From NCBI GenBank assembly GCA_022510615.1, contig JAFLTC010000006.1, positions 24,708-88,707 on the forward strand: a DNA stretch of 64,000 nt, in the 5' to 3' direction. This DNA comes from Lachnospiraceae bacterium. Its GTDB lineage: Bacteria > Bacillota > Clostridia > Lachnospirales > Lachnospiraceae. A model generated the notes under the pieces. That model searched no databases, was not told the origin of the DNA, and saw only the letters and a list, made by a program, of their open reading frames with translations. This document shows, piece after piece, positions 19,607 through 27,757 of this stretch. Positions within the stretch are counted from its first letter, which is position 1, and every line of letters begins with the position of its first letter. The translations under genes were made by a program, and so were the position numbers.

Positions 19607-20257
19607 ATGGAAGATTCCCAGATTATATTATACCGGGGCGGACAGGGAGAAGTGGTGGAAAAAAAGTCCAGATTTATAGCGAATATTTTTCCGGTGTCGG
19701 CAGAAGAGGAAGCACTGGAAAGGATAGCGGAGATAAAAAAGAAGCACTACGATGCCAGACACAACTGTTTTGCCTATGTTATCGGGGAAAAAAATGAGAC
19801 GGAGCGCTGCAGCGATGACGGAGAACCCTCCGGCACGGCAGGACGGCCTATGCTAGAGGTGCTGACCGGACAGGGCATCCATAATGCGGCGGCAGTGGTG
19901 ACGAGATATTTCGGCGGCACGCTGTTGGGTACCGGGGGACTGGTACGGGCCTATACGGCGGCCATGAAAGAGGCCTTGGCAAACTGCGTGCTGATGGAGC
20001 AGATGGCAGGGTGCAAAATCAGTATCCGGACGGATTATAATGACATTGGAAAAATCCAGTATCTTGCCAGAACAAAGGAACTGGCGGAACTGGATACAAA
20101 CTATGCCGATACGGTGGAAATGATTTTACTGGTGCCGGAAAAGCTACAGGAGTCGGTCTGCCAGGAAGTAACGGAAAAGACAGCGGGAAAAGCAGTGATT
20201 ACTCTGTTAGAAAAGGTGCATTATGGTATTGCCGACGGAAAGGTAATTGTATTATAA
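19607..20257 (+). CDS. yigZ: YigZ/IMPACT family protein
   Basis: A 216-residue member of the UPF0029/IMPACT family. The N-terminal domain has the family signature (EKKSRFIA, then YDARHNCFAYVIG, and SDDGEPSGTAGRPMLEVL, TRYFGGTLLGTGGLVRAYT). The C-terminal domain is the DUF1949-type ferredoxin-like part. Proposed roles relate to translation control, but the biochemical function is unsettled. The start at 19607 has AGGAAAAAGG before it and lies downstream of the promoter. rarA begins 13 nt after the stop. Confidence 0.9.
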   Translation: MEDSQIILYRGGQGEVVEKKSRFIANIFPVSAEEEALERIAEIKKKHYDARHNCFAYVIGEKNETERCSDDGEPSGTAGRPMLEVLTGQGIHNAAAVVTRYFGGTLLGTGGLVRAYTAAMKEALANCVLMEQMAGCKISIRTDYNDIGKIQYLARTKELAELDTNYADTVEMILLVPEKLQESVCQEVTEKTAGKAVITLLEKVHYGIADGKVIVL

Positions 20258-20270
20258 AGGAGATGAGCCC

Positions 20271-21608
20271 GTGGATTTACTGGATTATATGAGTCAGCAG
20301 AATAAGGAAAAGGAATCCCCCCTTGCCTCCCGGATGCGTCCGGTTTCTCTGGACGAGGTGGTGGGGCAGGAGCATATTATCGGTAAGGGAAAGCTATTAT
20401 ACCGTGCTATTAAGGCGGACAAGCTCAGCTCCATTCTTTTGTACGGACCGCCGGGAACCGGAAAAACCACCCTTGCCAAAGTAATTGCCAATACGACCAG
20501 TGCGTCATTTCTCCAGATCAATGCCACCTCTGCCGGGAAAAAGGATATGGAGGAAGTGGTGGCAAAGGCAAAGGAAAATCTGGCGGCATACGGGAAAAAG
20601 ACGATTCTATTTATCGACGAGATACACCGCTTTAATAAAGGGCAGCAGGATTATCTTCTTCCCTTTGTGGAGGACGGCACGGTGGTGCTGGTTGGTGCTA
20701 CTACGGAAAATCCGTATTTCGAGGTAAACGGGGCCTTGATTTCCCGCTCTGTTATATTTGAACTGAAACCATTGGAAAAAGAGCATATAAAAACCCTGAT
20801 TCTCCGGGCTGTTTCGGACAAAGAAAGGGGACTGGGAAGCTATCAGGGCGAAATCGATGAAAATGCACTAGAATTTCTTGCCGACATCAGTGGGGGGGAT
20901 GCCAGAACTGCCTTAAATGCTATCGAGCTGGGAGTATTGACAACGGAGCGCAGTGAGGACGGAAAAATCCACATTACCCTGGATGTGGCTCAGGAATGTA
21001 TACAAAAGAGAACTCTTCGCTATGATAAAACCGGGGATAATCATTACGATACCATATCCGCCTTTATTAAAAGTATGCGGGGCTCGGACCCGGATGCAGC
21101 GGTTTATTATCTTGCCAGAATGCTCTATGCCGGTGAGGACATTACCTTTATTGCCCGCAGGATTATGATATGTGCGGCGGAGGATGTTTCCAATGCGGAC
21201 CCGCAGGCGTTAGTGGTGGCTGTCAGTGCGGCCCAGGCGGTGGAACGGCTGGGATTGCCGGAGGCACGGATTGTATTAGCGCAGGCGGCGACCTATGTGG
21301 CATGTGCCCCGAAAAGCAATTCGGCAATCATGGCCATTGATGATGCCACTGCGTTTGTAAAAAGCCATCCAAATTACCGGATTCCGGCGTATCTTATGGA
21401 TGCCCATTATAAAGGAGCCGCCAAGCTGGGGCATGGGATTGGCTATCAGTACGCCCATAACTTTGAAAATCATTATGTCAAACAGCAGTATTTGCCGGAC
21501 GAGGCGAAGGCAGAGCGGTTTTATATCCCGTCCGATAATGGCTATGAGGCTGAGATACAGAAATATTTCAAAAAAATAGGTGCAGATAAGGCAGATGCAC
21601 AGAAATGA
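20271..21608 (+). CDS. rarA: Replication-associated recombination protein RarA (MgsA)
   Basis: AAA+ ATPase of the clamp-loader group that acts at stalled replication forks. The 445-residue protein has Walker A GPPGTGKTT, the sensor region INATSAGKKDMEEV, Walker B TILFIDEIHRFNKGQQD and the C-terminal MgsA tetramer domain (SAFIKSMRGSDPDAAVYYLARML, GLPEARIVLAQAATYVA). I start at the GTG at 20271, spaced 8 nt from AAAGGAG; a TTG frame further up would overlap yigZ and lacks such a site. It is likely cotranscribed with yigZ. Confidence 0.92.
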   Translation: MDLLDYMSQQNKEKESPLASRMRPVSLDEVVGQEHIIGKGKLLYRAIKADKLSSILLYGPPGTGKTTLAKVIANTTSASFLQINATSAGKKDMEEVVAKAKENLAAYGKKTILFIDEIHRFNKGQQDYLLPFVEDGTVVLVGATTENPYFEVNGALISRSVIFELKPLEKEHIKTLILRAVSDKERGLGSYQGEIDENALEFLADISGGDARTALNAIELGVLTTERSEDGKIHITLDVAQECIQKRTLRYDKTGDNHYDTISAFIKSMRGSDPDAAVYYLARMLYAGEDITFIARRIMICAAEDVSNADPQALVVAVSAAQAVERLGLPEARIVLAQAATYVACAPKSNSAIMAIDDATAFVKSHPNYRIPAYLMDAHYKGAAKLGHGIGYQYAHNFENHYVKQQYLPDEAKAERFYIPSDNGYEAEIQKYFKKIGADKADAQK

Positions 21609-21615
21609 GGTTATC

Positions 21616-21855
21616 ATGGAGGAAAAGAAAAAAATGTCCTACACAAAGGGACAGAGAATATTTGCCATAATCGGTGTCATTCTGCTTCTGGCACTGTATA
21701 TTATTACATTTGTTGCGGCCCTTACCACATCACCGGCGGCACCGGCACTGTTTAAGGCCTGTATTGGTGCTTCGATGCTGATACCGCTGATGCTCTGGTG
21801 CTACATCCGGTTTGCGAAATTATTTATGGATGGGAAAGGAAAAGGTGAAGAATGA
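21616..21855 (+). CDS. Small two-span membrane protein
   Basis: A 79-residue protein with a charged N-terminus and two hydrophobic stretches (IFAIIGVILLLALYIITFVAAL and ACIGASMLIPLMLWCYIRFA), so probably a membrane hairpin. I recognise no family. ATG at 21616 follows GAGG and lies 8 nt after rarA; an internal ATG at 21634 is an alternative. Its stop overlaps the start of the following lipoprotein gene (ATGA), so the two are probably made together. Confidence 0.7.
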   Translation: MEEKKKMSYTKGQRIFAIIGVILLLALYIITFVAALTTSPAAPALFKACIGASMLIPLMLWCYIRFAKLFMDGKGKGEE

Positions 21856-22460
21856 GAAAAGTTGCAGTATTAGGTATCGTTTTTTTGCTGGTGGTCAGTA
21901 TAACCGGGTGCGGCGGTAACACAGGGAAAGAAAATACGGCGGCAATGGGACCGGAAATGGAAGCCTACCGGAGCTATCTTGAGGAGAGAGATCAGGTTGA
22001 AGACCTTTATTTTTCCTGCATCCCCGTATCGGAGGAGGGGGTGGAAGTTTTAGCGCTCACCTACGGAAAAAATGCGGTGAAAAAAGAAAAGAATTCTATC
22101 ACTACCAGTCATTTGGTACTGAAAACCTATTCCGAGGGCAAGGTTTTAGATGTAGAAGGCAGTAACATGGACAGTTTCAGTAATACCGCTGCTTTTTTAG
22201 CAGGGGACGGAAAAATGTGGGTACCTGTCTATGGAGGAATCGGCGTTTACACGGTAAAGGGAACTATGCTGACCGGCAATGTTTACACCAAGGAAATGGA
22301 AACCTATACGACGTATTCCGTCAATGGGAAAAAGCGGTCTGAGCCGGAAGCCATAGATGCCGGGACGGTAGAGAAGATAGTGGAAACCGGAGATAGCACA
22401 GCGAAGCCTATCCTGTTTTACAAGAATACAAAGGGAAATAGGGAAAAGTATTTGAAGTAG
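21852..22460 (+). CDS. Putative lipoprotein
   Basis: A 202-residue protein with a lipoprotein signal: MRKVAVLGIVFLLVVSITGC, where Cys20 would be lipidated. The mature part is acidic and Lys-rich and resembles no family known to me; it looks like a single soluble beta-rich domain. The start overlaps the stop of the membrane protein gene by 4 nt. Location on the outer face of the membrane is the only safe inference. Confidence 0.7.
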   Translation: MRKVAVLGIVFLLVVSITGCGGNTGKENTAAMGPEMEAYRSYLEERDQVEDLYFSCIPVSEEGVEVLALTYGKNAVKKEKNSITTSHLVLKTYSEGKVLDVEGSNMDSFSNTAAFLAGDGKMWVPVYGGIGVYTVKGTMLTGNVYTKEMETYTTYSVNGKKRSEPEAIDAGTVEKIVETGDSTAKPILFYKNTKGNREKYLK

Positions 22461-22517
22461 ATGAGTTGTTATTTATTACATAAGACAATATTACTTTTTA
22501 AATTCACAATAAAAAAA

Positions 22518-22591
22518 TCGAGGTGACAGGATTTGAACCTGCGACCTCTGCGTCCCGAACGCAGCGCTATACCAAACTTAGCCACACCTCG
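22518..22591 (-). tRNA. tRNA-Pro (anticodon CGG)
   Basis: The minus strand folds as a 74-nt tRNA: acceptor CGAGGTG/CACCTCG, D stem GCTA/TAGC, anticodon stem CTGCG/CGCAG with loop TTCGGGA, T arm GCAGG-TTCAAAT-CCTGT, discriminator A. The anticodon is CGG (proline CCG). CCA is not encoded; a run of seven T follows the 3' end. Confidence 0.96.
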
Positions 22592-22609
22592 AATGTCATC
22601 GACTTTATT

Positions 22610-22638
22610 ACTATATAACAACTATATAAAAATGTCAA
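22610..22638 (-). promoter_or_regulatory. tRNA-Pro promoter
   Basis: Minus-strand TTGACA (22633-22638) and TATAGT (22610-22615), 17-nt spacer, 18 nt before the tRNA. Confidence 0.85.
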
Positions 22639-22702
22639 TCCTTTTCTGATGTAAATGGTGCGGCTGGATTGAAAAATGCTTTTAAGAAAGGAAAGAAATT
22701 TC

Positions 22703-22731
22703 TTGTGCTTTTAGCAGAAATTTACTAAAAT
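22703..22731 (+). promoter_or_regulatory. Promoter of the Ig-like protein gene
   Basis: TTGTGC (22703-22708) and TAAAAT (22726-22731), 17-nt spacer, 64 nt before the start codon. Confidence 0.5.
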
Positions 22732-22773
22732 AAAAGTAACAGAAAATAGATAGGCGGCGTGCCCCCTACGCTA

Positions 22774-22790
22774 ACGCTTCGGAACGGAGG
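22774..22790 (+). promoter_or_regulatory. Extended ribosome-binding module before the Ig-like gene
   Basis: ACGCTTCGGAACGGAGG, one change from the clpX copy, 5 nt before the ATG. A small GCGT/ACGC hairpin (22757-22771) stands just upstream. Confidence 0.7.
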
Positions 22791-22795
22791 ATAAG

Positions 22796-23824
22796 ATGAA
22801 AAAGGTAAAATGCACGATTTGTCTGTTTCTGGTATTTGTCCTGACGATAGCATCGACAGGGCAGCAGGATACACAGGCAAAAAAGAAAAAGGCAAAGCTG
22901 AGTAAAACGAAACTGACCCTGTATGTGGGGAAAACCGCAAAGCTGAAAGTAAAGAACAACAAGAAAAAGATAAAATGGTCGTCCTCGAAAAAGAAGGTGG
23001 CGATGGTATCGAAAAAAGGAAAGGTAACGGCAAAGCAAAAGGGAAAGGCGGTCATTACCGCTAAAATCGGCAAAAAGAAATTAAAATGTAAGGTGACGGT
23101 GAAGGAAAAAATCGTTTACAAGACCCAGATGATAGAAAATTTTGAGAGCTATGCACCGGGAACCGACTGGGGAAATTACACTCTGGGTGAGGGATTGACC
23201 AGCGGCGGCGATGAGGATCCTCATTATCTGGCGAAGGACGAGACGATGAAGGTAGTTGTGGACCCGGAAAATCCAAATAATAAGGTGCTTCAGGTAAAAC
23301 CGAAATTTTACAGCTATGCACCGGTCTTTACGGTAGACCTTACGAAATTAACAGGCTTATCCACAAAGAAGCTGGGAGACTATGCCGGTGTCCGCGTAAA
23401 AATCCGTGTTGTCAGCGATGCTTCCTGCCATGTGGGAATCGGTCTGAATGCCTTCTTTGGAAAAGCCGGAACGATTAATAAAAAGTATGCCTTCAATACA
23501 TACACAGCAAGTGACCAGGCCTTACCAAAGGAAGTAGAATATTACAAATTTTATTATGCAAAGGGAATGCTGACTGGCGTAGGACCAGAAGACGGCAGTA
23601 TGCCACAGTTTACTGCAGGTAAACATACAAAAGGTCATAAGTTTTTGGAAAAAGATAAAAATGTTGGCTTTGCCACAAAAACACTGACCTTTAATAAATA
23701 CCTGACAAGCACCCTCAAGCAGCAAAACCAGTTTGACTTTGTGCTGGGAGGCAGTTATAGCAAGCCGTTAAAAGGGGAGTATCTGGCGTGGTATATGGAT
23801 GATGTGCAGTTGATTTACCGCTAG
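22796..23824 (+). CDS. Secreted Big_2 Ig-like protein with a C-terminal beta-sandwich
   Basis: A 342-residue protein with a signal peptide (MKKVKCTICLFLVFVLTIAS, cleavage around residue 24-30). A Lys-rich Ig-like domain follows at about 35-105 (LTLYVGKTAKLKVKNNKKKI, WSSSKKKVAMVSKKGKVTAK). From about 112 to the end there is a domain opening with MIENFESYAPGTDWG and ending LAWYMDDVQLIYR; this beginning and end are typical of jelly-roll carbohydrate-binding modules. No catalytic motif is visible. Probable role: binding at the cell surface or to glycan. A long hairpin terminator follows. Confidence 0.72.
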   Translation: MKKVKCTICLFLVFVLTIASTGQQDTQAKKKKAKLSKTKLTLYVGKTAKLKVKNNKKKIKWSSSKKKVAMVSKKGKVTAKQKGKAVITAKIGKKKLKCKVTVKEKIVYKTQMIENFESYAPGTDWGNYTLGEGLTSGGDEDPHYLAKDETMKVVVDPENPNNKVLQVKPKFYSYAPVFTVDLTKLTGLSTKKLGDYAGVRVKIRVVSDASCHVGIGLNAFFGKAGTINKKYAFNTYTASDQALPKEVEYYKFYYAKGMLTGVGPEDGSMPQFTAGKHTKGHKFLEKDKNVGFATKTLTFNKYLTSTLKQQNQFDFVLGGSYSKPLKGEYLAWYMDDVQLIYR

Positions 23825-23849
23825 CGATAACCATCAAAATATAGGCTTT

Positions 23850-23933
23850 AAACAATGGATACCATTCAATCGATTCGAACCGGAAACGCTTCGCGTCTAA
23901 GGTTCTCACTGATTGAATGGTATCTTTTGTTTT
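23850..23933. terminator. Long hairpin 1 after the Ig-like gene
   Basis: Outer stem AAACAA/TTGTTT, main stem GATACCATTCAATC (23858-23871) with GATTGAATGGTATC (23911-23924), inner stem GAACC/GGTTC and an apical ACGC-TTC-GCGT (23886-23896). A T-rich tail (TTTTGTTTT) makes it a likely terminator, though unusually long. Its core recurs inverted in hairpin 2. Confidence 0.7.
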
Positions 23934-24020
23934 AACTATGTTAGGTGGTTGTCGCTAGAGGTTAATCAAAGCAAAGTGTACCCCTTTCCCTCGGCAAAAT
24001 CAAAGCGAAAAACAGGTTTC

Positions 24021-24098
24021 AAACGAGAACAAGCCACCAATCAGCGAAAACCTTTAACGCGAAGCGTTACCTGTGAGATTGGTGGGCTGTTCTTGTTT
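24021..24098. terminator. Long hairpin 2 after the thioesterase gene
   Basis: Left arm GAACAAGCCACCAATC (24027-24042) pairs with GATTGGTGGGCTGTTC (24077-24092), extended by AAACGA/TTGTTT; apical ACGC-GAA-GCGT (24057-24067) is the exact reverse complement of the apex of hairpin 1. It lies 10 nt after the stop of the minus-strand thioesterase gene. The rest of the 23825-24108 gap shows no gene. Confidence 0.6.
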
Positions 24099-24108
24099 TA
24101 TAGCCTTG

Positions 24109-24495
24109 TTATTTCGCCTTCTGATTTGCCTTCTCTTGAAACTTCTCATCCCAGACAATAAATCTCTCATGTCGGCCTTTGCCGATAACATCCTTATCAT
24201 CAAAGGCACGGACTTCAAAAACCAGACGGCGTCCGTCAATTTCAATTAGCTCACTCTCGCAGGTGACGGTCATGCCGAGAGGGGTGGCGGCGTCATGGGA
24301 AACTTCCAGTTTAATCCCCACTGTCCCCTGTCCCTCTTCCAGATAAGGAGCCACGCTTTTCCATGCCGTTTCCTCCATCAAAGCAATCATGGCAGGAGTG
24401 GCAAAAACCTCCAGCGTACCGCTGCCCATGGCTTTTGCACAATTTCGTTCATTCGCCGTTACAGATTCGGTTCCTTTTATTCCGATTTCCAACAT
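24109..24495 (-). CDS. FlK-like hotdog thioesterase
   Basis: A 128-residue hotdog-fold protein resembling the fluoroacetyl-CoA thioesterase family. The catalytic-type residues are in place: Thr in ATPAMIALME, Glu in LMEETAW and His in EVSHDAATPLG. The ending GKGRHERFIVW also fits. It probably hydrolyses an acyl-CoA in the cytoplasm, but the substrate is unknown. I start at 24495 (MLEIGIKG), 9 nt after GAGGA; an ATG three codons earlier sits too close to that site. It is monocistronic and convergent with the Ig-like gene. Confidence 0.85.
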   Translation of the reverse strand: MLEIGIKGTESVTANERNCAKAMGSGTLEVFATPAMIALMEETAWKSVAPYLEEGQGTVGIKLEVSHDAATPLGMTVTCESELIEIDGRRLVFEVRAFDDKDVIGKGRHERFIVWDEKFQEKANQKAK

Positions 24496-24559
24496 AATTA
24501 TCATTCCTCACTTTATGTTTAAATTCTTTCTTTTAATTTCTGTCAAAGATGATTCGCCC

Positions 24560-24594
24560 TAGCACGATGGGTTCAACTTGACACCGTCGTGCTA
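24560..24594. repeat. Dispersed palindromic repeat, copy 2
   Basis: TAGCACGATGG ... CCGTCGTGCTA, with the centre GTTCAACTTGACA also seen in copy 1. It includes a consensus -35 hexamer TTGACA. Confidence 0.65.
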
Positions 24595-24656
24595 TCATTA
24601 TAAAACATTACAAATTCTCATGTCAAATTTTACATTTATGGGGCGGTACAAAACAT

Positions 24657-24821
24657 AAAAGGGAAAGGACAGACGGTTATCCGGCTGCCCTTTTGAAAGA
24701 GGAGTTTTATGAAAAAATATCAAATATTAGGGTTTGGCAATAATCATTACGTGTCGGAACAAAACATGCTGTTCCCTCACGTACGACCCTAGTATAGACA
24801 CTAATTGTGACAAAATAGTGT
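24657..24821 (+). other. Three successive hairpins, possible structured RNA
   Basis: The 24505-24880 gap holds three hairpins in a row. First, AAAAGGG/CCCTTTT with an inner CAG-CGG/CCG-CTG (24657-24694). Second, outer TAGGGT/ACCCTA (24728-24733, 24786-24791) around ACGTG-GGAACA/TGTTCC-CACGT (24749-24782). Third, ACACTA/TAGTGT (24798-24821). I match them to no known RNA family. A small RNA or a leader is possible. Copies of the palindromic repeat flank the locus. Confidence 0.4.
24709..24792 (+). CDS. Possible 27-aa peptide within the hairpin locus
   Basis: ATG at 24709 follows AGAGGAG at ideal spacing and opens a 27-codon frame (MKKYQILGFGNNHYVSEQNM and seven more) ending in TAG at 24790-24792. 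The second hairpin spans codons 7 to 28 and includes the stop. The peptide has no motif I know and no signal sequence. It might be a leader peptide or a chance frame in an RNA gene. Confidence 0.35.
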   Translation: MKKYQILGFGNNHYVSEQNMLFPHVRP

Positions 24822-24856
24822 TCAAATTTATGATAAAGTGTGAACAGTTTGTGAAG

Positions 24857-24873
24857 TTGGCGTCATCGTGCTA
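24857..24873. repeat. Dispersed palindromic repeat, partial copy 3
   Basis: TTGGCGTCATCGTGCTA, matching the right half of copies 1 and 2. It lies 8 nt after the end of the moxR gene (minus strand). Confidence 0.5.
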
Positions 24874-24880
24874 AACCTTT

Positions 24881-26407
24881 CTATAGCTTCAGTCGCCGAA
24901 TCTGTTCCTGCAGCTTTGCCTTTTTTTCTTCCAACAGAAGTTCCTTATTATACTCAAAAAATTTATCACAGCCATGCTCTGTCACAAACCATGCCGCCTG
25001 TGGGTTCAAAGTAAGCTCGGTAACGAAAAGAACCATCTCCGGTCTGCCGGCAAATATTTTTTCCAAAAAGAGAAAGGAATTTGTCAGAGAAGTTCGGGTT
25101 TCTTCTGCCAGCTTTTCATATTCTTCCGTAGATACCGAAAAAGCCTTTTTGATTTCTCCAAAGGCTGCTTCTCCCTCGGTAGAGGAAAAACTGCTTAGCA
25201 TATTCTGGTAGGAGTAAAGAAACTGACTGGCCGCAAATCCGGTACTTTCCCCTTCTTCTGTCAACTGTCCGGCAGCACGTTTTTTCTGCTGGTTCTGCTC
25301 GAACTGCTCCAGTTCGGTAGAAAGCAATTCAGTCGGAGTTTTTGCAGAAGAGGCAAACTGCCCCTTCAGACGCTGTAATATTTCAAATACTATGGTGAGC
25401 ACGGAATCTCTCTTTTTCGTTTCGCCAAATCGCTCTCCCAGAGCTCCGAGAAACAGTCCGATGACACTCAGCACTTCATCAAAAGGAGCTTCTGCCAGCC
25501 GGGATACCATCTCCGGGGCATCCTTTCCTTGTAAAATGCCGGTAATATCATAAGAACTTTTATATTTACGGAACAAATCATAATAGCTGGAAAAATCTCT
25601 GGCGATCTCTTCGTGCTGCAAATACTGATGCACCACAGCGGTTGTAATGGGCAGGGACTGTTTTTCATAGGAAATGATTAGTCGGGATAAATCCTCCCAT
25701 CCTCTTGCTGTCACAAAATCTTCGCCGTGAATCGTCGTTTCCACCTGATAAAAATTCTCTTTTTTTATATCCAGATAAGATAAAATGGCGGGATGTACAC
25801 CATGACCGTAGGCATATTCCTTCCAGGAGGTAAAGTCCTCCGCAATATCAATCCGTTTCAAACGGTCAAGAGTTACAATGTCAAAATCCCGGACCGATTT
25901 ATTGTATTCCGGCGGATTTCCGGCAGCTATAATAACCCAGCCCTCCGGTACCCGGTGGGAGCCGAAGGTCTTATATTGAAGAAATTGCAGCATCGTGGGA
26001 GCCAGAGTTTCCGATACGCAGTTAATTTCATCCAGAAACAAAATGCCTTGGGACAAATGGCTCTGCTGCATCTTTTCATAAATGGAAGCAATAATTTCAC
26101 TCATCGTATATTCCGTGACGGAAAAGGACTGACCGTCATATTCCTTTTCCCTTATAACCGGCAGTCCGATGGCACTCTGCCTGGTGTGATGGGTAATCGT
26201 ATAGGACACTAACGCTACATCTGCCTCAGCGGCAATCTGTTCCATAATGGCAGTTTTGCCGATGCCCGGCGGTCCCATAAGAAGAATGGGGCGCTGCTTT
26301 TCCACGGGGATTTCATAGCGGCCCTCTTTGTTTTTTGATAAATACACCTGCATGGTGTGAAGAATTTCCTGCTTGGCTTCTTTAATTGTCATCGTATACT
26401 GGTTCAT
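24881..26407 (-). CDS. MoxR-family AAA+ ATPase
   Basis: A 508-residue AAA+ ATPase of the MoxR/RavA group, which usually works as a chaperone with a VWA-domain partner. The AAA domain is N-terminal: Walker A GPPGIGKT (about 45-52), Walker B GILFLDEIN, sensor 1 VIIAAGNPPEYNKS, and an arginine-finger region at LDRLKRIDI. The C-terminal 250 residues are helical and charged with no recognised domain. ATG follows AGGAG. It is the last gene of a three-gene leftward operon, 12 nt after the VWA gene, so a working complex of the two is likely. Confidence 0.88.
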   Translation of the reverse strand: MNQYTMTIKEAKQEILHTMQVYLSKNKEGRYEIPVEKQRPILLMGPPGIGKTAIMEQIAAEADVALVSYTITHHTRQSAIGLPVIREKEYDGQSFSVTEYTMSEIIASIYEKMQQSHLSQGILFLDEINCVSETLAPTMLQFLQYKTFGSHRVPEGWVIIAAGNPPEYNKSVRDFDIVTLDRLKRIDIAEDFTSWKEYAYGHGVHPAILSYLDIKKENFYQVETTIHGEDFVTARGWEDLSRLIISYEKQSLPITTAVVHQYLQHEEIARDFSSYYDLFRKYKSSYDITGILQGKDAPEMVSRLAEAPFDEVLSVIGLFLGALGERFGETKKRDSVLTIVFEILQRLKGQFASSAKTPTELLSTELEQFEQNQQKKRAAGQLTEEGESTGFAASQFLYSYQNMLSSFSSTEGEAAFGEIKKAFSVSTEEYEKLAEETRTSLTNSFLFLEKIFAGRPEMVLFVTELTLNPQAAWFVTEHGCDKFFEYNKELLLEEKKAKLQEQIRRLKL

Positions 26408-26419
26408 GGTGTTCTCCTT

Positions 26420-27748
26420 TTATTCCATAAGAAAGTCTTTCTTTTCCTCTGCCTCATCAATTCTCAGCCGGATGGCCCAATGCGGCACTCTGTCATAGGC
26501 AGGCAGGGCATGAGATGGTGTTTCCTTTAGAAAATCCGCCAGTAAAAAGGCGGTGGGATATGCAGGCGGATGCTCCGGATACGTGCCGTAGCCGTCGGTG
26601 AGAATCATAAGCCCCTGCAATCCGGAAAAGCCACCGTTCTTCTGTTGTTTCTCAATATAGTCAAAGACGCAGCGGTAATCAGTACCGCCAAAACCTTTCA
26701 CCTGAAAGGACTCTGCAAGACGGAAAAACTGTTCAAAATCCGTAATACATAAATCCTCCTGTATGATTGTATCAAATTGGAGCAGATGGATACGGCTCTG
26801 CCGGAAAAAATACCGGGAATGCTTTAAAATGCCGTAGGTTTCCATGAGAAAACGCCGTACCGGATTACCCCGGCAGGAACCGGAGGTATCTACCGCAATG
26901 ACAAGCTCCTTTATTTTTTTCTCCTCCTTATATTCCAGTGGCTCCAATAAAGGGGTATTGCCGTACAAATCTAACCCCAATGTATAGTAGTTTACATCAA
27001 ATTCATCTTCATTTATTTTCAGATTTTCCCGCCAGGCGGCAAACCGTTTCAAAAAATAATCATACCGGTATTCCTCCTGTGTTGTAATCTGTAAAAGTTC
27101 CAGAAGCTTTCCTGCCTGATTTCCGGCACGCCGGTAAAAAGTTTCCATATTTGTTTTTGTCTTCTCGCTGATTTCCTTCCACTTTTTTTCCTGCTGCTTT
27201 TTTGACTCCTCTCCACCGTCCCTTTTCCAGAGAGCGTGGGAATCAATACAAAAATCCTGCTCCATAAAAAGCATATTCTGGTGGTAAAAAACATGTTTTT
27301 CGAAAAAGAGGTATAGCCGTCCCGGCGTGTAAAAAATCTTATTATCCTCCAATAGCCGGTATGTCTGCTCCCGGATGGGAGACTGCATTTTCTGCAGACA
27401 GGGTACCGACAGAGAGTCAATAATGGCTTCCACACAAATATCGCAGCATAAATCCCACAGTTCTTTGCTTTCTTTTGCCGGCAGATAGAGGTGGGAGAAA
27501 ATACAGTGCAGTAAATTGTGCAGATAAGCACGGTTTACCAGTACTGGATTTTCCTCGTAGGAGGAAAGCAGATATTTGGGCTGTACATACAGCGTTTCAC
27601 CATCCGTGGCTGTGGAGGAAATGACAGGGCTTATTTCATAGCCCAGTCCCGCTAACGGAACATCTAAAAAACGCATGGCAAGATAGAGTTCATTGCGTGC
27701 AGCAGACAGTATATCCTTCCCTAATTGGGCAATCGGCTGATATTCCAT
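26420..27748 (-). CDS. VWA-like / DUF2201-type putative metallopeptidase
   Basis: A 442-residue protein of the COG3864 type. The N-terminal half resembles the putative metallopeptidase domain DUF2201: YLHNLLHCIFSHL supplies a histidine pair in the expected helix. The C-terminal half is a VWA-like fold starting LVIAVDTSGSC, which has the DxSGS metal site, followed by FGGTDYRCVFDYIE and MILTDGYGTYP. AGGAGG precedes the ATG. It pairs with the MoxR ATPase 12 nt downstream; the LRR gene lies 9 nt upstream. The client of such pairs is generally unknown. Confidence 0.8.
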   Translation of the reverse strand: MEYQPIAQLGKDILSAARNELYLAMRFLDVPLAGLGYEISPVISSTATDGETLYVQPKYLLSSYEENPVLVNRAYLHNLLHCIFSHLYLPAKESKELWDLCCDICVEAIIDSLSVPCLQKMQSPIREQTYRLLEDNKIFYTPGRLYLFFEKHVFYHQNMLFMEQDFCIDSHALWKRDGGEESKKQQEKKWKEISEKTKTNMETFYRRAGNQAGKLLELLQITTQEEYRYDYFLKRFAAWRENLKINEDEFDVNYYTLGLDLYGNTPLLEPLEYKEEKKIKELVIAVDTSGSCRGNPVRRFLMETYGILKHSRYFFRQSRIHLLQFDTIIQEDLCITDFEQFFRLAESFQVKGFGGTDYRCVFDYIEKQQKNGGFSGLQGLMILTDGYGTYPEHPPAYPTAFLLADFLKETPSHALPAYDRVPHWAIRLRIDEAEEKKDFLME

Positions 27749-27757
27749 GTGTTCCTC

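Noticed and set aside
23913..24161. 82-codon plus-strand frame through hairpin 2
   Set aside because: It runs through two hairpins into the antisense of the thioesterase gene and lacks a ribosome-binding site.
24580..24605. TTGACA inside palindromic repeat copy 2 as a functional promoter for the hairpin locus
   Set aside because: The best -10 candidates lie at 15 nt (TATAAA) or 17 nt (TAAAAC), neither convincing; kept only as a possibility.
24728..24791. attC-like recombination site
   Set aside because: The long stem invited the idea, but the conserved core sites of attC (RYYYAAC/GTTRRRY) are absent and there is no integrase or cassette array.
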